DNA from: Cherax quadricarinatus | Lineage: Eukaryota > Arthropoda > Malacostraca > Decapoda > Parastacidae | Direction: 5' to 3' | DNA: 64,000 nt | NCBI RefSeq assembly: GCF_038502225.1 | Contig: NC_091382.1 | Location: 11,609,716 to 11,673,715 of the forward strand | Shown: positions 11,478-19,789 of the stretch, piece by piece | Layout: each line of letters begins with the position of its first letter | Numbering within the stretch: position 1 is the stretch's first letter | Notes under the pieces: generated by a model | What the model saw: the letters and a program-made list of their open reading frames with translations, nothing else | What the model was told of the DNA's origin: nothing | The model's database searches: none | Translations under genes and position numbers: made by a program

Positions 11478-12190
11478 TACGTAAGATAACAGATTCCCAC
11501 TACAGGCAGCACACTCCACCAATATTCAAAACTCTAAACCTACTCACCATACAAAACATCCATACTTACTACTGTACCTACTACATATATAGAACACTCA
11601 ACTTGGATATAAACCCTCCTCTCAAACGTCTCCTTACCAACCTCAACAGAACACATGACCATAACACAAGGCACAGATCACTCTTTGATGTTCCTCGTGT
11701 CCATCTCACACTATGCAAAAACTCAATGCACATAAAATGCCCAAAAATCTGGAATTCATTACCTGTGAATATAAAAGAAAAACTGTCTATTTATAAATTT
11801 AAGTCTCTTCTTAAAAATCACTTACTCACCCACAACTAAATAAATACTGAATAATTGTATCTCATAACTGTTTAACCTGTGACCCAATCAAACTTTGTTA
11901 TTTTTAATTACATTACCTAACAGAATACTCCATTCTAATGAATGCACAGCAACAGTAAATGACCATATGACCAGTCTCTGAAATACTCATTTGTGCTTAA
12001 TTGTTATCTGTTTACAATAATGTTTACCACTGAACATATCATTGCTTAGTTAATCTTAAGTTAATTTTAAGCCTGCCCATAATACTCTGCATACAAGGGG
12101 CTTTGGCATGTTACACTTAACCACTGTATTTCTTTGTACTTCTATGTATCATGTTCAAATTATTAAATAAATAAATAAATAAATAAACAG
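11478..12190 (+). mobile_element. 5'-truncated LINE C2 (C' subfamily), 3' end
   Basis: The last coding block (about 11500-11839, frame 11603-11839) includes THDHNTRHRSLFDVPRVHL and KIWNSLPVNIKEKL, the C-terminal end of the C-family reverse transcriptase. A 3' UTR with GCTTTGGCATG and an AAATAAATAAATAAATAA tail follows. C2 provides the intact empty site for the R6 insertion (rc of about 12060-12080) and the reference 3' end for fragments at 5158, 45455 and 49858. Confidence 0.85.
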
Positions 12191-12194
12191 TATA

Positions 12195-13063
12195 GAGACG
12201 CTACCCTACTTACGAACATTTGAGTTATGAACATTCAGACATTCAGACTGCTGTGTTAGTTAAAGTTTCATTTGCAATACTTTCGCAAATCTGAATTTTG
12301 AGTTGCGCGCCTTCTGCATAGTACATACAATGTTTTGCCAAAACCCACGCTGGGCAGCACTGAAGTCAATAGTTTGGAATGAAGATTTGATGGAGCTGGA
12401 AGAGATGCAGTGTAAGGAAGAGCAAGAAGAACAAGATGAAACTGTTTCTTCTATAAAGTTTGAGACGAAAATGATGGAAGAGGCATTTTCTCTTATGAAG
12501 AGAGGTCTCTATATGTTTGAGCTTCAGGACCCCAATATTGAGAGATACTCAAAGGTGTCAACTGGTGTTAACAATTCTATCTCATGCTACTGTCTTATAT
12601 ACAACAAGAAGAGAAAAACAGTGCAACTTCCTTAGACAAATTCTTCAGACCAGTGCCTTCTACATGAAAAGCCTCTTCAGATGTTGAAGAAACCCAGGCT
12701 TATGAAACCCTGACTGATGAAGCATTTGATGACGAAGTGTATGAGGTTGACGACCCTCTCCTCCAGTAGCCTCACACAACTTCCGATCTTCCTCTCATCC
12801 ATCACCGCAAGTTTATTGTACCAATTAAAAATGTAAGAAGTTTTTTATTACAGTATTTATTATTAAAATATGCTTTAGTATTAAGAACTGTACAATAATG
12901 ATACTGTACAGTATTGTTTAAGTTTTTAATGGACAACAGCGCAGAAAGAGAACAATAATAATAATCGTAACAATAGAAAAATGGCAAAATAACAACTTAC
13001 AAACAATTCAAGATACGGACAGCCTTCTGGAACGTAACTTGTTCGTAAGTTGGGGGGCGTCTG
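12195..13063 (+). mobile_element. Internally deleted Tigger-like element, second family (869 bp)
   Basis: Terminal repeats GAGACGCTACCCTACTTACG and TTCGTAAGTTGGGGGGCGTC are inverted and imperfect, with TA at 12193-12194 and 13064-13065. These ends differ from those of Tigger-1, so this is a separate family. Only the C-terminal part of a transposase is left inside. Its right end lies 232 bp from host exon C. Confidence 0.8.
12303..12770 (+). pseudogene. C-terminal remnant of a Tigger transposase
   Basis: An open frame of 110 codons (12303-12635) ends at a stop, and recognisable sequence continues past it to about 12770. The block with MMEEAFSLMKRGLYMFELQD, NIERYSKV and CYCLIYNKKRK resembles the region after the catalytic core of Tigger1-type transposases, where a conserved helical segment precedes a Lys-rich tail. 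The helix-turn-helix and DDE parts are absent. It cannot act alone. A host gene is unlikely because it sits wholly inside the TA-flanked inverted repeats. Confidence 0.7.
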
Positions 13064-13295
13064 TATATGAAGTAAAGGATGAGGTGACCATAATAAATGT
13101 TAATTTTTCCGACATTGGCTGTTTCCCACTAAAGCATAGTGACCCAGGGAAGAAAATACATTCATCATTCAGTTAATATATGTCTTACCAGAAATATGGA
13201 CATCATAATTCAAATGACTCTCCAAACTGCAGCATCTTAAAGAACTTCCAAGTTGAATTTAATTCAAAATTAAAAAAAATAATTAAGTGACATAC
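13064..13295. other. Intron flank downstream of exon C, no further exon
   Basis: On the minus strand this is the start of the intron that follows exon C. It is AT-rich single-copy sequence with no match to other parts of the window. Confidence 0.5.
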
Positions 13296-13388
13296 CGTTC
13301 TTTTTTACTTTGAAGTCGTTCCAGCTTCTTGGCCACTTTGTAAGACCCTTCTAGTTTCTCTCTTTCTTCATCACTCAATTCAAGATAT
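13296..13388 (-). CDS. egl-like: Exon C of Egalitarian-like 3'-5' exonuclease-domain gene
   Basis: A 93-base internal exon with acceptor CCTACAG at its 5' side (after a T-rich tract) and donor GTATGT. It starts with one base that completes an Arg codon left by exon B, then reads YLELSDEEREKLEGSYKVAK and KLERLQSKKE, ending with two bases of the next codon. The segment is highly charged and helical, like the tail that follows the exonuclease domain in Egalitarian. The donor requires a further exon downstream (lower coordinates), which I could not identify. Splice strength, frame continuity and absence of repeat copies make a real exon likely. The family name is inferred from recollection, without alignment. 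Confidence 0.85.
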
Positions 13389-13454
13389 CTGTAGGATTAA
13401 AAAAATATAATAGTCACACATTATAAATATGCAATAAATAAATCATAATAAAAT

Positions 13455-13632
13455 ACAGTTTTTCTTCTTCTGAAGGAGGGGTGTTAATGTTGCAGTTTAA
13501 AAATTGTAGTGTAAAGCACCCTTCTGGCAAGACAGTGATGGAGTGAATGATGGTGAAAGTTTTTCTTTTTCGGGCCACCCTGCCTTGGTGGGAATCGGCC
13601 AGTGTGATAATAAAATAATAATAAAAAAATAC
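13455..13632 (+). mobile_element. RTE 3'-UTR fragment
   Basis: The block from CTTCTGAAGGAGGGG to GGGCCACCCTGCCTTGGTGG and GGCCAGTGTGATAAT(AAT)n is the same 3' end that is found in reverse at 25050-25220. Only the 3' UTR is present, so it is a strongly 5'-truncated RTE copy within the large intron, just upstream of exon C. Confidence 0.8.
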
Positions 13633-13897
13633 AGTAAAGATCTCTTATAAAGCCCCTCTAGGTACTGCAATTTATTTTTAGGTAAAAGAAAGCATCCAAA
13701 ATTTTAGATGGTCTACTATGAAGGCCTTTCCATGTACTATTTAATTCACATTTACAATAAATTGCTCTACATGAAAGAGCTTTTATAAGCGAGCTTACTG
13801 TAGTATACTGTGACTCTAAACAATTTTACATAAAGTGATACAGTGAGTTACTTAGATTAAAATGCAAACAAAATGAGACAATACATGTTAGTAATTA

Positions 13898-14100
13898 CAG
13901 TGGACCCCCGCTTAACGATCACCTCCCAATGAGACCAATTATGTAAGTGTATTTATGTAAGTGCGTTTGTACGTGTATGTTTGGGGGTCTGAAATGGACT
14001 AATCTACTTCACAATATTCCTTATGGGAACAAATTCGGTCAGTACTGGCACCTGAACATACTTCTGGAAAGAAAAAATATCGTTAACCGGGGGTCCACTG
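13898..14100 (-). mobile_element. 203-bp Tigger/pogo-derived MITE, copy 2
   Basis: Same 203-bp family as 2922-3124 but in the opposite orientation, flanked by TA (13896-13897 and 14101-14102). The ends are CAGTGGACCCCCGCTTAAC and GGGGGTCCACTG. Confidence 0.93.
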
Positions 14101-14216
14101 TATATATGGAAGTTTGAAGGAAGGTTAGAAGAACAGGAACAGAATTAGATGAAAACTATTTTGCATGACAGCATATTGCTGTCTAGATTACATCAAGGAG
14201 TTTAGGTGCTTTTTAA

Positions 14217-15383
14217 CCCTTTGACTGTTTCAGCCATGTATGTATTTCTTACGAGCCAGTGTTTCGGGCTGTGGCTCGTACGTTGGTTTGCGTGCAGCCA
14301 GCAGCAACAGCCTGGTTGATCAGGCTCTGATCCACCAGGAGGCCTGGTCACAGACTGGGCCGTGGGGGCGTTGACCCCCGGAACTCTCTCCAGGTAAACT
14401 CCAGGTAATACTCAATACCTCTCAAGCAGGAGAAAGCTGGTAGGCCCACATGCGAGAGGATGGGTCTGTGTGGTCAGTGTGCACCACAAAAAAAATCCTG
14501 CAGCATGCAGTGCACGTGAAAAAAACGCTCTGACCATGTTTTTGGATTAAAACGCCGACTTTGACGTGTATTTTCGTGTAGTATTTATGGTTGTATTCTC
14601 GTTTTCTTGGTCTCATTTGATAGAATGGAAAACATATTACAGAAATAGAGATGAGTTTGATTAGCTTCATGATGAAAACGACCTTGAAATTGAGCTCTAA
14701 GTAGCGGAAACGTTTGATTTTTACCAATGTTCAGGAATAAGCAACTCACACCACACATCCAATACACATCAACTGGGGAGTCTAATATTCTTTCACTAGT
14801 GCACTGATATTATTTACACCATTTTTACAATAATGCAGTAGTCTGCATAACAGTAAATTTTGTATTTTTTTGTGTGAATAAAAAATCAAAATAGAAAGCA
14901 AGAGTAATATAAGAGGGACCTAGAGACATGACTAATGAACAGAGGATATGTTATTTTAGTGCCAAGAATATCTGCATTGTTTATTCTGGACCCTATTTTG
15001 AAATTGGCATCTTTTTTAATTTGCATGAAATTGGCCAAATTGCCAATTTCTGACCACTTTATTGGGTAGTTCAAATCGGTAAATGGGCAGTTTCTTGTAC
15101 TCGGTTGAAAGAAAAAATGGAGTTCTATGAGTTTCGTCAACTGGAACAATGGAATTGGGTGAAAATAGGGCTCAAAGTTGGCAAAATTGCCGATGCGTAT
15201 ATATCGTCGACATCGCAAACTTCGCGGGAGCGTAATTCTGTAAATTTTCGACCAAATTTCGTACTTTTGGTGTCATTACCATCGGGAAAATTCTGAATCA
15301 TTTCATAAGAAAAAAAAAAAAATTCCAAAAATTTTTCGACATAGAATGACAGTTTCAGAAAGGGGCTTGCGACAGTCAAAGGG
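14217..15383 (+). mobile_element. TTAA-flanked element R3 with a nested LINE B tail
   Basis: TTAA occurs at 14213-14216 and 15384-15387. The ends are CCCTTTGACTGTTTC and GACAGTCAAAGGG. Without the nested 141-bp B tail (14269-14409) the element is about 1.03 kb, close to R5 and R6. It is non-coding. Confidence 0.88.
14269..14409 (+). mobile_element. LINE B 3'-tail fragment nested in R3
   Basis: The block from GGGCTGTGGCTCGTACG to ACTCTCTCCAGGTAAACTCC is the last 140 or so bases of LINE B, as at 56435-56567. The R body stops at GAGCCAGTGTTTC and resumes at ACTCAATA, as expected for an insertion. Confidence 0.85.
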
Positions 15384-15387
15384 TTAA

Positions 15388-16720
15388 CAATAGCTCTAAA
15401 TCAACTGGTAACTAGGTGACCTTTCGATGCTTCAGGCAAGGAGGTCCAGATCTTAGTTCTTTTTATGTGCATTGAGTTTTTGCACAGGAGGAGTCAGAGA
15501 ATTTGTTTTGTCTTGTGTTATGCCTGCAAGTTCTGTTGTAGCTATCAAGGAAAAGTTTCAGAGATGCATTTGTATTGGAACTGATTATCCTCTATATACA
15601 GCAGGCACAGTATTACGAGTGCATCTTGTGTATATTAAGTTTAAGGTTCTGAAGAGTGGAGGAGTATGATGTCTGGCACTGGAATGGGTAATCATTCACA
15701 AAGCAGCTTTTTGTTGAGTTATTAAGGGTTTTAGGTGATTTGGTGTAGTAGATCCCCAGGCACATGTACCACAAGGTAAGGATAGATTAGAGTTGTACAA
15801 TATAAGTAGTGCTATATGAGGTATACAGTAATGTATCTTGGAGAGGATGCCAAGTGTTTTGGATACCTTCTCTTTTATGTTCTGGAAGTGGGTGTTAAAC
15901 TTTAAGTAGGAGTCAAGGTGCAGATCTAAAAATTTTCCTTTGGTTTGTCTTACAATGGAAGAACCATTAATCATTATGTTTAGATGGATATTTGTAGCTC
16001 TTTTTCCAAACATTGAAGTGCACTGGGGAGACCACTGATGTAAACGAGGAAGAGCAAAGTGCCAAGAGCTCTGCCTTAATGCACTCCTACATGGACAGGC
16101 TAAGTTGATGAGGTTATGCCATGGATGGTGTCTGTTACTAACACTTTAGGTATGCAAGAGTATGACCTCTGATACTATAATATTCTAGTTAAAGATGTAA
16201 GATGTGGTCCACTGTATCAAAAGCTTTCCCCAGTTCTATGAACAGGCCCAGGGGATGCTCATCATTTTCAAGAACTGCATAAAGCAGTTCAAGTATTTTT
16301 ATAATTGCATCATTTGTACTCTTTTTTGGACTACAACTGAACTGGCAGGGGTTGAGTATATTGTGAGATGCTAGGAAGGAATAAACTCGATTATGAATTA
16401 TTTTTGTCAAAGATTTTAGATAGTAATGGCAAGGTGGATATTGGCCTATAGCTATTAACTTAAGTTGTACAACCTCCTCTGTGTATCAGGGGTAACTCTT
16501 GATATTTAAATTCAAATTTGTATTTCTTTTTGTGTTAAAAAAAAAATGTAGTTTACATGTAATAAGCATCACTGGAAAGGTTCCAGGTTTTAATGATTTG
16601 TTGAGCAGAACTGCAATATTGGGTGGCAGCACATGAGGTGCTTTTTTGTACACTAGTGTCGGTAAATTAGTTATGCTTCCTGTCTTGTTTTACAGTGAAT
16701 TTATTATAATTGTTACCTCA
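15388..16720 (-). pseudogene. LINE C3 reverse-transcriptase remnant (C' subfamily)
   Basis: On the minus strand the order from 16720 down is a linker block (HVLPPNIAVLLNKSLKPGTF near 16600), a fingers/palm start with NPCQFSCSPKKSTNDAI and [13 protein letters not shown] (16189-16410), then KGKFLDLHLDSYLKFNTHF, KVSKTLGILSKIHYCIP and TCAWGSTT (15696-16013). Frameshifts lie between these blocks, and the FADD region around 16050-16150 is eroded. It is an old, inactive copy of the C1/C2 family, directly adjoining R3. Confidence 0.8.
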
Positions 16721-16774
16721 GAGACATGCAGATACAAGTCATCTGAACTGCAGTATCTGCACACCTCTGGCAAG

Positions 16775-16912
16775 GTGACTAACATGCTGGGAGCAAGGGG
16801 CTAGTAACTCCTTTTCTTGTATACATTATTAAAGTTAAAAAGAGAAACTTTCGGTTTTCTTTTTGGGCCACCCTGCTTCAGTGGGATATGGCCAGTTTGG
16901 TGAAAGAAGAAC
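16775..16912 (+). mobile_element. W retroposon 3' fragment
   Basis: GGGAGCAAGGGGCTAGTAAC through GGGCCACCCTGCTTCAGTGG and TTGGTGAAAGAAG is the last 135 or so bases of the W family (compare 36127-36245). The 5' part is missing. Confidence 0.75.
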
Positions 16913-17796
16913 TTTGTATATTAAGTAAGTTCAACCTCAGTAGTAGGCTGGTAGACAGCAGCTGCCCAGGGAGGTATTACCATCCTGCCAAGTGAGTGTA
17001 AAACAGAAGCCTGTAATTGTTTTACATGATGGTGGGATTGCTGGTGTTTTTGTTCTGTCTCATAAATATGCAAGATTTCAGGTATGTCTTGCTACTTCTA
17101 ATTACACTTAGGTCACACTACACATGCATGTACAAGTATATATACACACACACACACACCCCTCTGGGTTTTCTTCTATTGTCTTACTAGTTCTTGTTTA
17201 TTTCCTCTTATCTCCATGGGGAAGTGGAACAGAATTCTTCCTCCATAAGCCATGAGTGTCGTAAGAGGTGACTAAAATCGGAAGCAAGGGGCTAGTAACC
17301 CCTTCTCTTGTATATACAGTGGACCCCCGCATAACGATTTTAATCCGTGCAAGAGGGGTAATTGTTATGCAAAATAATCGGTATGTGAATGAATTTTCCC
17401 CATAAGAAATAATGGAAATAAAATTAATCCGTGCAAGACACCCAAAAGTATGAAAAAAAAAATTTTTTACCACATGAAATATACATTTTCCCACACACAA
17501 AGAGAAGGATACATGCACAATAGTAGAGTAGTACATGCACAGTATATATTGTGCATGTACTAGTCTACTAAATGAAGAATAAATGACACTTACCTTTATT
17601 GAAGATGCAGCAATGACTGATAAGACACTGTGTCCTGGGAGTGCCTTTTCCTCCTGAGTACTGTAGGTCCTGTTTGGCATTTTCTTCCAGAACAGGCCTT
17701 ATCACACTGTGTATGCCACTACGATTCTTAAATCTCTCAAACCAACCTTTGCTGGCTTTAAATTCACCAATATGAGCACTAGTTCCAGGCATTTTT

Positions 17797-17942
17797 CCCT
17801 GTTCACCTGGGTGTTAGTCGACTTGTGTGGGTTGCATCCTGGGAGACAAGATTAAGGACCCCAATGGAAATAAGTTAGACAGTCTTCGATGACACTGACT
17901 TTTTTGGGTTATCCTGGGTGGCAAATCCTCTGGGGTTAATTG
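17797..17942 (+). mobile_element. Headless SINE fragment inside Tigger-2
   Basis: From CTGTTCACCTGGGTGTTAG through GACAAGATTAAGGACCCC to TCCTCTGGGGTTAA this matches the reverse complement of 63086-63245, the body of the tRNA-derived SINE at 63055-63345. The tRNA-like head is absent, as expected from 5' truncation during retroposition. Confidence 0.82.
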
Positions 17943-17978
17943 TTTCTTGGTATTCTCAATAAGCCACACCAACAACGG

Positions 17979-18235
17979 TGCTACAGCAGCAGCAGCAGCT
18001 GACGGTGGTACAGCAGCAACAGACGATGCTACAGCAGCAACAGACGATGTTACAGCAGCAGCAGACGATGCTACAGCAGCAGCAGCAGCTGACGGTGGTA
18101 CAGCAGCAACAGACGACGCTACAGCAGCAACAGACGATGTTACAGCAGCAGCAGACGATGCTACAGCAGCAGCAGCAGCTGACAGTGCAGCAGCAGCAGC
18201 AGCTGACAGTGCAGCAGCAGCTGTACCACCAATAG
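17979..18235. repeat. 90-bp tandem repeat rich in CAG
   Basis: Units begin TGCTACAGCAGCAGCAGCAG at 17979, 18069 and 18159, an exact 90-bp period with the third copy diverging into pure CAG/GCTGACAGTG repeats. The period is a multiple of three, so the transposase frame is maintained through it (Ala-rich on minus, Gln-rich on plus). Confidence 0.93.
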
Positions 18236-18745
18236 TAGCGATGGTTGATTGGGGTTTATTATACAACCTGGCCAGCTCGGAGACACGCACTCCACTTTCA
18301 TACTTATCAATGATCTTTTTCTTCATCTCTATTGTAATTCTCACCCTTATTGCTGTAGGGTTGGCACTAGAAGCTTTCTTGGGGCCCATGGTCACTTATT
18401 TTCCAGAAAAAGCACCGAAAACACTGTAATAATACGAAATATTCCGATTGTATGCTTGGATGTTACCGCGGAGGCTGGCTGGTAAACAATGCCACCGGCG
18501 GAACATGTGAGCGTGGCTCAGGCCGCACATTGGACGCGTCTCGGACGAAAATCGGTGAGCGGGTTTTTAAGCGGTATGTGAGGCAAAATTTTGGCGATTA
18601 AAGCAAGCGGTATGCGGATTAATCGCTATGTGATGCCATCGGTATGCGGGGGTCCACTGTATTACTAAATGCAAAAGGAGAAACTTTCGTTTTTCCTTTC
18701 GGGCCACCCCGCCTCGGTGGCATACGGCTGGTGTTTTGAAAGAAA

Positions 18746-18984
18746 GAAAAGAGAAACTTTTTTTCTTTTTGGGCCACCTTATATCAGTGGGATGTGGCTG
18801 GTTTGTTGAAAGAAGTTCAAATTCTAGAAAAATGGTGGGTTGTGTTGTCTAGCTCAGGAATTGGTTATCATCTGCACAGCAGCTTTTTGTTGGGTTATTA
18901 ATGGTTTAAGGTGAATGGTCATGGTAGATCCGCCAGCACTTAGCGACTGTATATACAAGCAATCAATTAATTTTTGCCCTATGG
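18746..18984 (-). repeat. W tail fragment and LINE C' fragment
   Basis: A second W-like tail (GGGCCACCTTATATCAGTGG at about 18772-18791, plus strand) is followed by a minus-strand C'-family piece at 18838-18935 that matches C3 near 15700-15755 (GCAGCTTTTTGTTG). No coding sequence is seen. Confidence 0.6.
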
Positions 18985-19092
18985 AACAAAAGGCTATGAT
19001 GCCTCAGAGAATAGTGATGACACATTACCAGCAAAAGCTGGTGGAAGCATGGATGTCCATACAGGGGAGGTAGGTAGAGGGAAACAGAAAAA

Positions 19093-19458
19093 ATGCACCA
19101 GAAGCGAATGCAGCTACAAAAATTCCTAGCAAACAAAATTCCAATCTATGCCTTGGTTATCTGCAGGCACGGTATATCTGGTAAAACAGGTGGGACATGC
19201 ACCTCTGACCATCCCAAAAAATGCCACACCCACATGACAACAGGAAGGTGCAACTCCCTTTCTTGTAACTTATTTCACCCCGAAATGTGTCACTCGTCAC
19301 TCCACGAAAGAAAGTGCTACAATGTATACTGCCAGGCACATCATCTGAAGGGGACAAGAAGAGACAGACCAGCCAGACTATGGGCAACAAAAGAGGGGAG
19401 CCATAACCTCTCCAGAGAAAGAGGTTTTTTAGTGCCAGGAAGGAAAAAAAACTGGTAA
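19093..19458 (+). pseudogene. ORF1-like Cys/His zinc-finger region of LINE B1
   Basis: A 121-codon frame with clustered Cys and His: VICRHGISGKTGGTC, HPKKCHTHMTTGRC, CNLFHPEMC and ERKCYNVYCQAHHLKGTRR. The spacing suggests several CCCH-like zinc fingers followed by the HLKGT(R/K)R motif found at the end of zinc-finger ORF1 or gag-like proteins of some non-LTR elements. Such a protein would bind the element RNA. Upstream in another frame (about 19060-19095) there is a further Cys pair, so a frameshift separates the first finger. The Met at 19093 is probably not the original start. Confidence 0.7.
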
Positions 19459-19789
19459 GAAATGACAGGAATCTTACACCAACTGAAAACAATTCTGAAG
19501 CAGAGGCACAGTCATTGGCCTCCATTCCAGAATAACAAATATTAGAGCCAGCAAATAAAACCCCATCATAAATGCCATCAATATACTGTAATGGCATATG
19601 TCTTTGCAAACATACAGGTTCTAAAGCCGTCAACAAACAACAAAATTCCTTACATCAAGGGAGTGCTCACTGAGACAAATGCAATGTTTATAGCATTCAC
19701 AGAGATCCACATAAAGGATCATTTTGACAACGAAATATGGATCCAGACAGACTAAAATGCGACAGACTAAACAGGCAACAGGGAGGGGG

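Larger units (their letters stand above)
17568..18389 (-). pseudogene. Transposase remnant of Tigger-2 with an alanine-rich insert
   Basis: The start at 18389 gives MGPKKASSANPTAIRV and the helix-turn-helix block up to KPQSTIATI. The frame then enters an in-frame Ala/Ser/Val-rich stretch of about 85 codons (the CAG array), returns to LLVWLIENTKKQL, and runs into SINE sequence until a stop at 17814. A further transposase piece, EFKASKGWFERFKNRSGI, lies at 17792 downward, and a block ending in EEKALPGH follows after a deletion. No catalytic Asp block survives, so it is inactive. A short DNA-binding peptide is conceivable but unsupported. Confidence 0.85.
17317..18659 (-). mobile_element. Internally deleted Tigger element Tigger-2 (1343 bp)
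   Basis: Terminal repeats are the same as those of Tigger-1, flanked by TA (17315-17316 and 18660-18661). Relative to Tigger-1 most of the transposase is lost. Three sections remain: an N-terminal frame (18389 downward), a short middle block, and the ends. It also carries a 90-bp CAG-rich tandem repeat and a headless SINE fragment. Confidence 0.92.
16925..18745 (+). mobile_element. W1 retroposon, split by Tigger-2
   Basis: W1 begins near AGTAGGCTGGTAGACAGCAG and proceeds to TCTCTTGTATATA (17316). It resumes after Tigger-2 at 18660 with TATTACTAAATGCAAAAGG and ends in the shared tail GGCCACCCCGCCTCGGTGG plus TTTTGAAAGAAAG. Removing 17317-18659 and one TA restores the W2 sequence order at 36160. 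It is non-coding and about 470 bp. The tail resembles that of RTE elements, which suggests mobilisation by RTE machinery. Confidence 0.82.

Noticed and set aside
12303..12635. Host gene exon
   Set aside because: It lies wholly within TA-flanked inverted repeats and resembles the C-terminus of Tigger transposases.
17947..18429. Ala/Asp-rich plus-strand frame (160 codons)
   Set aside because: Mirror of the CAG array and transposase N-terminus read on the wrong strand.
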